A stretch of DNA of 20,629 bases from CALGLS01 sp047626155 (GTDB lineage: Bacteria > Bacteroidota > Bacteroidia > Chitinophagales > Saprospiraceae): contig JBLHRR010000099.1 of NCBI GenBank assembly GCA_047626155.1, positions 1-20,629 on the forward strand, written 5' to 3'. The notes below the pieces were generated by a model. It was not told the DNA's origin, ran no database searches, and saw nothing but the letters and a program-made list of their open reading frames with translations. Position numbers and translations under genes: made by a program. Each line of letters opens with the position of its first letter. Position 1 is the first letter of the stretch. Positions 1 through 7,580 of this stretch are shown one piece after another.

Positions 1-1
1 A

Positions 2-445
2 GCATTCGTTTACAGTTTAGCAATGACTGGCGGGCTACTTTTGTTTTTGACCATCAGCTGCCTGGCTCCTGTTGTAGAACGAAGTCCCATGAAGTCTTTA
101 AATCAAGTTGCAATTACGGCTAATGAGATGGTCCTTGAAAAAGGAATAAGCAACTCCACTATTTCTGTTGGCTTGGTCTCCTTAGGTAATAAGCAAACAA
201 AAGTCAGCCTGGCATTTTATATCGGACAGTATTTCAAAAACTACGAAGCGATATACAAGGAGGAGGCACTGGAACGCTTTCTATCAGAAAAGCCGTCTCT
301 ATTAATAGTAAACGAAGAAGTATTGTTATTTTTCAAAGAGGCTTTGCGTAAAAAAGGAAGAAAAATGCCGGAAGTAAAAACGGTTCAATGGTGGAGCACC
401 GATGATAAGCTAAGAAGGCATGACTATTTCATGTTGATGAATTAA
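2..445 (+). CDS. C-terminal part of a probable GT39/ArnT-like membrane glycosyltransferase (partial, cut by left edge)
   Basis: The reading frame is open from the window's first bases (A-F-V-Y-S-L-A before the first Met at 23), so this is the end of a longer gene. It starts with a hydrophobic segment that looks like a final membrane helix. A roughly 110-residue soluble tail follows, containing SLAFYIGQYF, an EEAL-ERFL helix and a PSLLIVNEE strand. A last helix followed by an 'FYLGR'-like strand and a short alpha/beta tail is typical of bacterial GT39 (ArnT/PMT-like) enzymes, which move sugars from polyprenyl phosphate to an acceptor in the periplasm. The catalytic N-terminal part lies outside the window, so the assignment rests on the tail only. 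It could be another GT-C protein. It converges with the SGNH gene ending at 564. Confidence 0.5.
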   Translation, partial: AFVYSLAMTGGLLLFLTISCLAPVVERSPMKSLNQVAITANEMVLEKGISNSTISVGLVSLGNKQTKVSLAFYIGQYFKNYEAIYKEEALERFLSEKPSLLIVNEEVLLFFKEALRKKGRKMPEVKTVQWWSTDDKLRRHDYFMLMN

Positions 446-498
446 AACCTATTTTATAAAAAAACATTAGCCGCCCCCCTATTATGTTTGTAGCGCGA

Positions 499-548
499 AT
501 GACTCTGGAGGAGTCATACCCAAATCAGCATGGAGTAGCAACTCCATG
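499..548. terminator. Two adjacent hairpins between convergent genes
   Basis: Two perfect small hairpins stand side by side in the 118-bp gap between convergent genes. The first has a 7-bp stem (ATGACTC, 5-nt loop, GAGTCAT; 499-517). The second has an 8-bp stem (CATGGAGT, 4-nt loop, ACTCCATG; 529-548). Both stems contain a GAGT/ACTC core. Neither is followed by a good U-tract on either strand, so a bidirectional terminator or mRNA 3'-end structure is likely but not certain. Confidence 0.45.
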
Positions 549-563
549 TACAAAACGGACACC

Positions 564-1433
564 TCAATCCAACAACCCATCCTTCTTCAACTGATCCAAA
601 TACAACTGAGCCCCAAACTTATTCAGATGTTGATAATCAGCAAAACCTTTCTCTTCCTGCACAGCCAAAGAATAATCACGAACCACCAAAGCAGTAGCTA
701 CTTCAACAGCTTGTTTTAAATCTTTCAAATTCTCCACCTGTTTTCCAAAGGCTGGGAAATAAGGATTAATGACCAAATGTACTTTTACTCCCTTTGATTC
801 TGCAAGTTCTACTATCGCTTTAAGGTGATCAATCAATTCCGAAGTATACCCAATCTTATAAGGTTCTTCCTGTTGAACATTAGCCATCATGAATTCATTG
901 ATTTCCCGATCCAACAACCAATCTTCATCTGACTTATTGAGGTAAAACAAAGAGCGTTGAAATATTTCTGAATTATATCTGTACAAATGACTTAGCTGCC
1001 CCGCGTAAAAAGCACTGTCATCATTTTTATGAATGAGTTCACTTATATTTTTAGAATAGGGCGTGTATAAATTAAATCCGCTAATCATCTGCGCATTAAA
1101 ACGATCACACATGGTGATGTCCAGGATCATTGTCTTGGGGCTTTTGTATTGCGCTAAGTAGTCTTTGATCAATTCCGCCGCTAGATCAATCGGCATTCCA
1201 TTGTAGCTGAGATTGAATGTCTTTTTTCCGGTTATTTTCTCAATATATGGCTGATAAAAAGTCAGGCCTCTGGAGTTCCCGACCAACAGTATATCACTCT
1301 GTGCTGCTCCAGCATACATCCGAGAATAACGAAACTGGCTGGAATCTATTGCTTTTTTTAACAATAGTCCCGCAGCTCTGTCTCCAGCGAAGAAGAGCGC
1401 AATTGTTGCAAGTATCCAAAGTGATTTTTTCAA
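564..1433 (-). CDS. Membrane-anchored SGNH/DltD-AlgJ-like protein, probable polysaccharide O-acyltransferase partner
   Basis: A 289-residue protein with an N-terminal hydrophobic anchor (about residues 4-25) and a periplasmic SGNH-like domain. Visible signature residues are the block I serine in LVGNSRG (S54) and a C-terminal DYQH pair (D266, H269), matching the Ser and Asp-x-x-His triad positions. In alginate-type and DltB/DltD-type systems, an MBOAT membrane protein passes an acyl group across the membrane and an SGNH protein puts it on the glycan. The MBOAT gene lies just upstream on the same strand (ends at 1654), with a 220-bp gap holding a palindromic repeat. The family is read from motifs only. 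It could be a hydrolase rather than a transferase. The substrate is unknown. Confidence 0.65.
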   Translation of the reverse strand: MKKSLWILATIALFFAGDRAAGLLLKKAIDSSQFRYSRMYAGAAQSDILLVGNSRGLTFYQPYIEKITGKKTFNLSYNGMPIDLAAELIKDYLAQYKSPKTMILDITMCDRFNAQMISGFNLYTPYSKNISELIHKNDDSAFYAGQLSHLYRYNSEIFQRSLFYLNKSDEDWLLDREINEFMMANVQQEEPYKIGYTSELIDHLKAIVELAESKGVKVHLVINPYFPAFGKQVENLKDLKQAVEVATALVVRDYSLAVQEEKGFADYQHLNKFGAQLYLDQLKKDGLLD

Positions 1434-1460
1434 TTCTTTTTTATTGTGATTTAATAATTC

Positions 1461-1590
1461 GTTAGTAACAACGAAAAATTAACTTCCCGATTTGGAAATA
1501 ATTATGTAAATAAAAACGACCAATGGAAGGGTGGCTTATATAATTGTTTCCACGAAAAAAAATCGGGAAATTATTTTTAGTGTAATACTT
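1461..1590. repeat. Copy 1 of a ~130-bp dispersed palindromic repeat
   Basis: This stretch aligns almost end to end with 13221-13348, with about eleven substitutions and two single-base gaps, so roughly 90% identity. Both begin GTTAGTAACAACGAAAAATTAA and end TGTAATACTT. It folds back on itself: TCCCGATTT pairs with AAATCGGGA, and GGAAATAATTATGTAA pairs imperfectly with TTATATAATTGTTTCC, around a short GGAAGGG-containing centre. It has no ORF. It lies between the MBOAT stop and the SGNH start, so any shared transcript would carry it as a hairpin. It resembles a MITE or REP-like element. Confidence 0.8.
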
Positions 1591-1653
1591 CGCAGATTAA
1601 CGTTGCGCTATTTTGTGCCGTTTCGGTAAAAAAAATGGCGGAACGCAAACCTC

Positions 1654-3222
1654 CTAAAACTGAAAATAAATAAACGAGTTCGCTCCAAAACTCCCGAAGA
1701 AAGCAATCAACCAGAAAACACAAGCAAACGAAACCACCCGAAACACAGGCCGATCTAGCGCTTCTTTATACAGTGGTTTATACAAATCTACCAACTCCAC
1801 CGTTACCAAAATGCCAATTAATATTATACCTTTCAGAACCCAAAATTTATTTATAATACTACTAAAATTAAAACCTTCCAAAGAAGCAATTCTGGCGATA
1901 ACCTGATTCGCTATATCAAAGTCCGGAGCACGGAAGTAGATCCAAGCGAAGCAAGTTGCGGCATATACCATTCCGATGGCAATACCATTTTGTACAAAAT
2001 TCGGCACTCGAATAGCATTTAAAAGTTTATTCCAAAAAGGCCCAACAAGCCGCTGCACCACCAAATAAAAACCATGAAGCAATCCCCAAACCACAAAAGC
2101 CCAACTGGCTCCGTGCCATAACCCTCCTAACAACATCGTGATGATGAGGTTCATATACGTATACATCGAGATCTTATTCTTATCGGATTTTTGCAACCAA
2201 AAATAAGTGGCAATTGAAACTGAAATATACAATCCGATTAACCACCACCAACCCGTTATAAAAATAGAAACCATTAGCGATATAATAGTAAAAAACCAAG
2301 AACCAAAACTCCCGGACCGGTTCCCTCCTAATGGAATATACAGATAATCCTGCAACCAACTTGACAAAGATATATGCCAACGTTTCCAGAATTCACTAAA
2401 GTTTTTAGAAAAATAAGGCGTTCTGAAATTTTGTGGAAAATCAAAGCCCAGTATCCTCGCTAAACCGATCGCAATATCAGAGTAACCAGAGAAGTCACAA
2501 TAAATTTGGAAGGAATAAAAGACTACGCCAATCAATAAATGGATGGAAGAAAAGCCCCCAGGTGCATCAAAACATTGATCTACAAAAGGCGCCAGAGAAT
2601 CAGCTACAGCAACCTTCTTGAAAAAGCCCCATAGTATTTGACTTGTCCCGGCGATGATCCGATCCCAATCAAACTCTCGATCCTTTTGGAACTGAGGTAA
2701 AAAATCGGAAGCTCGTACAATTGGTCCGGCCACCAACTGCGGAAAAAAGGAAATGAACGTTGCAAAACGGATAAAGTCTTTTTCCACCGCTATTTTCTTT
2801 TTGTACACATCAATCGTATAACTCATCGACTGGAAAGTATAAAAGGAAATTCCAACAGGAAGTATAATGTTAAGTGAATGAATATTGGCGTTCATCCCAA
2901 CAGATTCCAAAAGGCCTGCAAAGGAGCCTATGAAAAAATTGAAGTATTTGAAAAAGGCTAAGAAGCCTAAGTTGACTATCATACTCGAAAGCAAAAGTCG
3001 ATATCGCTTACTTTGCTCTTCTGTTTTATTTAATTTCAATCCAACTGCATAATCTATCAATGTAGAAAATACAATTAAACTTAGGAAGCGCCAATCCCAC
3101 CATCCATAAAAGAAGTAAGAGCCGATCAGACATAACAATAGTCTTGCTTTTCCTTTGAGCAGAAAGTAAAGCGGTAAGAAAATACCAATAAAAACAAAAA
3201 AAGGAAGACTATTAAAAATCAT
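1654..3222 (-). CDS. AlgI-like MBOAT family O-acyltransferase
   Basis: A 522-residue multi-pass membrane protein with the hallmark AlgI/MBOAT segments in order: LPVGISFYTFQSMSY (121-135), FPQLVAGPIVR (160-170), YCDFSGYSDIAIG (241-253), FWKRWHISLSSWLQDYLYIP (278-297) and GGLWHGASWAFVVWG (366-380), with the conserved catalytic His at 370. The family moves acyl groups, usually acetyl, across the inner membrane for attachment to exopolysaccharides. Total length matches AlgI (about 520). However, the stretch between GGNR (299-302) and the TMLLGG segment (362) is about 55 residues, includes extra hydrophobic sequence, and seems longer than in alginate AlgI. It lies between two SGNH genes on the same strand, supporting a role in glycan acylation. 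The start follows a 104-bp gap after the GDSL gene. Confidence 0.9.
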   Translation of the reverse strand: MIFNSLPFFVFIGIFLPLYFLLKGKARLLLCLIGSYFFYGWWDWRFLSLIVFSTLIDYAVGLKLNKTEEQSKRYRLLLSSMIVNLGFLAFFKYFNFFIGSFAGLLESVGMNANIHSLNIILPVGISFYTFQSMSYTIDVYKKKIAVEKDFIRFATFISFFPQLVAGPIVRASDFLPQFQKDREFDWDRIIAGTSQILWGFFKKVAVADSLAPFVDQCFDAPGGFSSIHLLIGVVFYSFQIYCDFSGYSDIAIGLARILGFDFPQNFRTPYFSKNFSEFWKRWHISLSSWLQDYLYIPLGGNRSGSFGSWFFTIISLMVSIFITGWWWLIGLYISVSIATYFWLQKSDKNKISMYTYMNLIITMLLGGLWHGASWAFVVWGLLHGFYLVVQRLVGPFWNKLLNAIRVPNFVQNGIAIGMVYAATCFAWIYFRAPDFDIANQVIARIASLEGFNFSSIINKFWVLKGIILIGILVTVELVDLYKPLYKEALDRPVFRVVSFACVFWLIAFFGSFGANSFIYFQF

Positions 3223-3289
3223 TAAGTTAAACTATTCTTTAAGTATTGTAATAACAAATTATACTTCCTCTCTACTCCTTACACGTTCG

Positions 3290-3316
3290 CTCTGCGGCCT
3301 CTGCGCCCTCTGTGTG
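3290..3316. repeat. Three 9-bp CTCTGYG-type tandem units
   Basis: Three consecutive 9-mers (CTCTGCGGC, CTCTGCGCC, CTCTGTGTG) lie in the 104-bp gap between the GDSL and MBOAT genes. A similar pattern with T-rich variation (GCGCTTTCGTTGCGCCTTTGCGG) lies near 14331-14353 in another gap. The segment is much more GC-rich than its surroundings. It looks like a degenerate intergenic repeat. No function is evident. Confidence 0.4.
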
Positions 3317-3326
3317 TGCAAATACA

Positions 3327-4025
3327 CTAAGTGGGAAATCCAATTAACAACTTCTTCCACAAGCGATATCCCGCGCCATTTATATGTATACCATCTACGG
3401 AAAAATCAGCCTTTAGTTTACCTTCCGCATTTATAAACTTAGAATGCAAATCAAGGTAATCCAGGCCAAATCGTAAACTAAGTTCTTTTATCTTCTTATT
3501 AAGCGAAACTATAGATTCATTGGAAATAGTTATGCTTTTAATATCTCCATTCACTGGAAGCACAGACTGGACAATGACTTTGGTACTTAACGACATGGAA
3601 GCACATTGTTGTAAGATCTTTTCGTATCGCTCAATAATATAGTCTTCCTCATGAAAAAAAAGATCATTGACTCCAATCATCAAATAAATGGCTTTTGGTT
3701 TTCCATCCAAAATTGGCTGAATTCTTTTTAAAACACCATCTACTCCATCTCCGGCTATACCTCTGTTTTTGACATTAGAATCCTGAAGCAATTCAGACCA
3801 TTCGCAATATTGCGTGATACTATTTCCAAGAAATACAATGTCATCTGAAGTCACCCGAAGTTTATTCAGTAGTTCTGAACGATGTTGATAGGTACCCGCC
3901 AATCCTCTGTTTTGGATTTTATAAAAAAAATGATTCCAACCTCCAATTTTAGCAATCAGCATCAGGAAGGCTATTACTAAAACAATGTTTATAAAAATAG
4001 AAATTGGGAGTATTTTATTTTTCAT
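3327..4025 (-). CDS. Membrane-anchored GDSL/SGNH family esterase or acylhydrolase
   Basis: A 232-residue protein with one N-terminal hydrophobic helix (about residues 5-26) that likely anchors it in the inner membrane or serves as a signal. The four SGNH blocks are present: FLGNSITQ with the nucleophile S69, NRGIAGDG with the oxyanion glycine near 89-92, IGVNDL with N120, and DGIHINGAGY with D211 and H214. This complete set predicts an active esterase, and in this neighbourhood a glycan O-acyl esterase or acyl-transfer partner is plausible. It follows the GT2 gene by 38 nt and precedes the MBOAT gene, so it is probably part of the same transcript. It belongs to a different SGNH branch from the protein at 564-1433. 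The exact substrate is unknown. Confidence 0.82.
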   Translation of the reverse strand: MKNKILPISIFINIVLVIAFLMLIAKIGGWNHFFYKIQNRGLAGTYQHRSELLNKLRVTSDDIVFLGNSITQYCEWSELLQDSNVKNRGIAGDGVDGVLKRIQPILDGKPKAIYLMIGVNDLFFHEEDYIIERYEKILQQCASMSLSTKVIVQSVLPVNGDIKSITISNESIVSLNKKIKELSLRFGLDYLDLHSKFINAEGKLKADFSVDGIHINGAGYRLWKKLLIGFPT

Positions 4026-4063
4026 GATTGGTTTGTCGTTTTCTAAATAGAAATCTCTTTGAC

Positions 4064-5296
4064 TTAATTCTCCTTTTCATTCTTTAAGACTTCATCAATA
4101 GAATAGCTACGAGTATGTTTAGACTCTTTGAAATTCTTATTTGGATTACCCATTTTGAAAAGCGCAGTTACTTGTTTTACGACGAACATAGGCAAACCCC
4201 ACAAAGTCGTCCAAATAGCTTTAGGTACTTTTGAAAGATAAAGTGTCCATATAATTGTAAGACAGAAAATTACAATAGCCACAAATAAAGCCAAGGCCGT
4301 CTTAATGGAAAGTAACAAGCCCAAAGTCATCATGGCTCCAGAAAGAAAAAGCAAAATAAACAATGGCAAATTAATAGTCACCAACCCAAAGAAGAATCTG
4401 TTCCAGCTAAAGCTAAACAATCCTTTTACAATATGCCCGGAGGAATTCGGTAAATTCTGAAAGTAAGAATACAGCCATCTCCCCCGCTGCGTTTCGACTT
4501 GCTCGCCAGACACCACTTTCTCATCATAGACAATCGCATCCCAGGCATAACCTATTCGTTCATTCTTTGACAAAAGGAAATTTTGCAGAATTTTATCCTC
4601 CTGCAACATCTTCTTCCATTTTTTTTTGCCCTGTTCAATTTCCGGACTTCTAAGATATTCCCAATACAAATTCGTTTCAACAGCCATACCTGAACCGGAG
4701 ATAACTGCCGATGAACCAATGAGATAGGGCGCATAACGATCTATATAGTTTTTATAAAACTCCCCTGTAGCATCTGCGCAAGCATAAGGAGTATCTAAGT
4801 TCTTTGCAGTCCGCTGTCCCTGAATGGAACGGTAACCATTGTTAGCGTATTGATTTATTTCCAATAAGAAATCAGGATGAGCTAAGTTGTCCGCATCAAA
4901 CACCACCGTATATTCGTGAGGACGAACATAGTTTTCCATGGCATGAATAATGGACTTTGCTTTTAGTCGAAGTGATGGATCTGGCCGAAATACCGTCAAC
5001 TTTTCATCCGATAAATCAAATTCCGAAATATCACATTCATCCGCGACCAAGTAGATATGTAAATTTTGATACGGTTGTTTTAACAAGGAATGAATAAGCG
5101 GTTTCGCAATTTCAGCATTTTTATAGGCCGTAATAATACATCCGTAATCATATTGTTGGAAGTCATTATCGCCATCTTTTCTTCTAAGAATCTTTTCTTT
5201 TACGAAAAGCGATAGAAATACAGTTCCAAATGGCAACACCAAAAATAAAATTAATATGGAAGCAATAATGATATATATTGAAACTAAAATTGTCAT
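4064..5296 (-). CDS. Membrane glycosyltransferase, GT2, processive (cellulose/hyaluronan synthase-like)
   Basis: Starting at the ATG at 5296-5294 gives 410 residues. This ATG overlaps the upstream gene's TGA as ATGA, which favours it over a Met nine codons earlier (5323). The protein has an N-terminal membrane helix, a cytoplasmic GT-A domain and three or four C-terminal hydrophobic segments. Motifs of inverting processive GT2 enzymes are present: DADN (residues 134-137), the catalytic base in QED (233-234), and QRGRW (270-274). The combination D, DxD, ED and QxxRW is characteristic of synthases that extend and often export a chain. The protein is shorter than cellulose synthase and lacks a PilZ domain. 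It lies in a tight cluster with a GT2 gene upstream and the GDSL gene downstream. The sugar cannot be read from the sequence. Confidence 0.88.
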   Translation of the reverse strand: MTILVSIYIIIASILILFLVLPFGTVFLSLFVKEKILRRKDGDNDFQQYDYGCIITAYKNAEIAKPLIHSLLKQPYQNLHIYLVADECDISEFDLSDEKLTVFRPDPSLRLKAKSIIHAMENYVRPHEYTVVFDADNLAHPDFLLEINQYANNGYRSIQGQRTAKNLDTPYACADATGEFYKNYIDRYAPYLIGSSAVISGSGMAVETNLYWEYLRSPEIEQGKKKWKKMLQEDKILQNFLLSKNERIGYAWDAIVYDEKVVSGEQVETQRGRWLYSYFQNLPNSSGHIVKGLFSFSWNRFFFGLVTINLPLFILLFLSGAMMTLGLLLSIKTALALFVAIVIFCLTIIWTLYLSKVPKAIWTTLWGLPMFVVKQVTALFKMGNPNKNFKESKHTRSYSIDEVLKNEKEN

Positions 5297-6201
5297 ACTT
5301 TCTTTTGTAATATATTCCACCAAATGGCAGATAAAAAGGCCTGGAGGTGGTCAAATTGTCCCTTGACTAAATAGAATGCAGCGTTTTTTGGAATGGTGAA
5401 GAAGATCAAAAACAAACTGAAAAAGATGAACTTAATCCCATTCTTATTTCGTCGCATGAAAAAGATGCGATTGCGATTCAAATAGAAGGTTTTCAAAGTA
5501 CTCATTTGCCCAACGGACACCGATTCTTTATGATAAATTCGTGCCCGTGGCTCTACAAATATTTCATAACCAGCTCTTCTGATTTGCTCACACCAATCCA
5601 ATTCTTCATAATATAGAAAAAACTGTTCCGGCATATTTCCCACCTCATCCACTACCTTTCTAGGTATCATCATCGCAGCACCGTGCGCATAAGCGGTTGG
5701 GACAGCCTTTGTAAATTGACCTTCATCAAGCAATTGAGATCCGATGGTTGAATTTCGTGCAGTGTAAGGGTTTACCTCCGTCGTTCCAGCATATTGAATC
5801 AAATCACTTTTATTGTCATGCTGATCGGGATGGTAGCAAATAAGCGGAGAGACAATGCCCAGTTTAGCGTTTTCCTCAAATAACTGAAGTAAAGGTGTTA
5901 TACTTTCTTCCAATAACTCGGTATCATTATTCACCAGATACAAATATTCACCTTTCGCCTTTGCAATACCCAAGTTGTTCCCTCCTGAAAAACCAAGATT
6001 AGTATCACTTTGTATGAAAGTAACTTCAGGATAATTGGCCTCAAGGTATTGTTTAGGAGATTTCGAAGAAGCATTATCAATCACGATGATTTCCTGTGGT
6101 TGAAGTTCCAAACGACGAATAGAATCCAGCATCTCGCAAGTCACCTCCAATTGGTTGTAATTGATGGTGATAATAGATACCGATGTACTTCTTTGGGACA
6201 T
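5293..6201 (-). CDS. GT2 glycosyltransferase, rhamnosyltransferase (WbbL)-like
   Basis: A 302-residue GT-A protein beginning with SIITINYNQ, followed by VIDNAS (40-45), the characteristic NLGFSGGNNLG segment (68-78) and LVNNDTE (89-95), where NND(T) is the DxD metal/nucleotide site. FFLYYEELDWCEQIRRAGY carries the acidic base region. Near the C-terminus a hydrophobic stretch (FIFFSLFLIFFTIP) probably attaches it to the membrane. The NLGFSGGNN and ELDWCxR pattern is typical of the WbbL-type family, many of whose members are rhamnosyltransferases, but donor and acceptor are not known here. It is the first gene after the terminator at 6252-6311. Its stop codon overlaps the start of the next GT2 gene, implying translational coupling. 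Confidence 0.88.
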   Translation of the reverse strand: MSQRSTSVSIITINYNQLEVTCEMLDSIRRLELQPQEIIVIDNASSKSPKQYLEANYPEVTFIQSDTNLGFSGGNNLGIAKAKGEYLYLVNNDTELLEESITPLLQLFEENAKLGIVSPLICYHPDQHDNKSDLIQYAGTTEVNPYTARNSTIGSQLLDEGQFTKAVPTAYAHGAAMMIPRKVVDEVGNMPEQFFLYYEELDWCEQIRRAGYEIFVEPRARIYHKESVSVGQMSTLKTFYLNRNRIFFMRRNKNGIKFIFFSLFLIFFTIPKNAAFYLVKGQFDHLQAFLSAIWWNILQKKV

Positions 6202-6251
6202 GCTCTCTAGTACGATTTTGTAGTATGCTTGTTGCGCTAATCTCTGCTCAG

Positions 6252-6311
6252 CTGAAAAAAAAGAGTGTCGAAAGATTAGCTGGTTAAATATAGCTATTCT
6301 TTCGACACTCT
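6252..6311 (-). terminator. Strong intrinsic terminator (20-bp stem plus U-tract)
   Basis: The arms 6262-6281 and 6292-6311 are complementary over 20 positions with a single mismatch, around a 10-nt loop. On the minus strand the stem is followed directly by seven or more T residues (6256-6262 region), the classic rho-independent layout. It lies 67 nt after the sugar transferase stop (6379) and before the GT2 start (6201). It therefore either ends the sugar transferase transcript or sets the ratio of initiation to elongation enzymes by partial read-through. On the plus strand there is no comparable U-tract. Confidence 0.85.
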
Positions 6312-6378
6312 AAATTCTTTCAATTTTAAATCCTTCTTAGATAGATGGCGTGGTTCCTCAAAGAATCTCTATTATGTC

Positions 6379-7440
6379 TTATTCTCCTTTCTGAATCATT
6401 GCAGGAATAGTACGCAATAGAATTTTTGCGTCCATTATAGCGGAAAGTCTAGTTGCATATTCGATATCCAAACCGATCCGCTCCTCCTGTCTCATGTTTT
6501 CTTTTCCTCCAGGTGCCGTTTGCCATAAACCAGTGATACCGGCAGGGGCTAAAAATCGAGCAGCCCATACATCCTTTGTGATCATCTCCGCCTCAGTTAA
6601 CGGCAAAGGACGATTTCCGATAATGGACATCTCACCTCGCAATACGTTTAACAACTGCGGCAATTCATCCAAACTTGTTTTACGAATCAACCAACCGATT
6701 TTGGTTACACGAGGATCATTCTTAATTTTCAAAAAAGCTCCTGCCTGAGCACTCATATAGCTTAGTTCCTTTCTTTTATCATCTGCGTCAATGCACATTG
6801 AACGGAATTTGAAAAAATAAAAGGCGTTATAGCCTTGACCAATTCTTTTTGACCGATAAATGACAGGTCCATCACTAGTAACCTTAATAGCCAAAATAAT
6901 AAATAATAATATTGGACTAAAGACAAGCATAATTGTCAAAGCGACAACACAATCAAAAACTCTTTTCCCAAAAGTGGTCTTATAATGATAGGTATTGTCA
7001 ACCGGATTGTCAGTAGGCTTTAGTAATTCCTCTTTGTACTGTTGAAGGAAAACAACTCTCTTTTTTAAGTTCCTCCAGTTAACAGGCTCTGTGTAACAGT
7101 CATCAATTCCCATTTTGAGTGCTTGCTCGACGGGGATATCCAAACCATCAGAAGAGATAACGATAAACGGGATGTTTTTGTGGGATTCGTGTGCAGTTAA
7201 AGAATGTAAAAAACGGAAGTTTTCTTCGCGTAGAAATTCGTAATTGCAGATAATCGCAACAGGTTTTTGAACAAATGTACCTTCTAGATGGGTATAGGCT
7301 AAAAACGAATTGCTGTACGTCTTAAAGTCATAATAGCCTACTCCTTCCTGCTCGTTAAGCAAGATGTAAGAATGGCTATCAAAACCCAATACAAGGACAT
7401 CCTGTACGCCTTGTAGCGTTTGTGTAGAGATTCGTTTCAT
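6379..7440 (-). CDS. Pseudo-receiver domain fused to a bacterial polyprenyl-phosphate sugar transferase
   Basis: A 353-residue protein in two parts. Residues about 14-135 follow the beta/alpha order of a response-regulator receiver (VLVLGFD, PVAIICNYEF, IPFIVISSDG, KMGIDDCYTEPVNWRNL). However, the phosphoacceptor Asp position is occupied by N66 and the conserved Lys by E118 (TEPV instead of TKPF), so it should not be phosphorylated normally. Residues about 155-350 form a bacterial sugar transferase domain: a hydrophobic segment (161-186), KFRSMCIDADD (211-221), RKTSLDELPQLLNVLRGEMSIIGNRPLP (253-280) and TGLWQ (303-307). Such enzymes move a sugar-1-phosphate from a nucleotide sugar to undecaprenyl phosphate, the first step of exopolysaccharide assembly. 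GNRP replaces the common GPRP. The preceding gene on this strand is a stand-alone receiver protein. Confidence 0.88.
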   Translation of the reverse strand: MKRISTQTLQGVQDVLVLGFDSHSYILLNEQEGVGYYDFKTYSNSFLAYTHLEGTFVQKPVAIICNYEFLREENFRFLHSLTAHESHKNIPFIVISSDGLDIPVEQALKMGIDDCYTEPVNWRNLKKRVVFLQQYKEELLKPTDNPVDNTYHYKTTFGKRVFDCVVALTIMLVFSPILLFIILAIKVTSDGPVIYRSKRIGQGYNAFYFFKFRSMCIDADDKRKELSYMSAQAGAFLKIKNDPRVTKIGWLIRKTSLDELPQLLNVLRGEMSIIGNRPLPLTEAEMITKDVWAARFLAPAGITGLWQTAPGGKENMRQEERIGLDIEYATRLSAIMDAKILLRTIPAMIQKGE

Positions 7441-7496
7441 AATTATAATCTGGTCTAATCGTTTACTATTTACTTTTAATTGTAGGGGTAAATGTG

Positions 7497-7524
7497 TTAC
7501 AAAAAATTGTAAGATCGTTGTAAG
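7497..7524. promoter_or_regulatory. Cluster of three TTGTAA half-sites, candidate operator
   Basis: TTACAA (7497-7502) and TTGTAA (7507-7512) form a perfect inverted repeat around AAAA. A second TTGTAAG (7518-7524) repeats the first TTGTAAG (7507-7513) exactly one helical turn (11 bp) away. The cluster lies 57-84 bp upstream of the sugar transferase start, in the 140-bp gap after the response regulator. Inverted-plus-direct half-sites at helical spacing are a usual binding-site design. The bound factor is unknown, and because the region is AT-rich chance is possible. Confidence 0.35.
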
Positions 7525-7580
7525 TGCCCGGTTAAACAGGCTGTTATTTTGTGTCGTAAGCGGTCTGAAACTGATTCTGG

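Noticed and set aside
1217..1465. 82-codon plus-strand frame opposite the SGNH gene
   Set aside because: It lies antisense to a gene with clear SGNH motifs and runs into the palindromic repeat. It shows no protein features.
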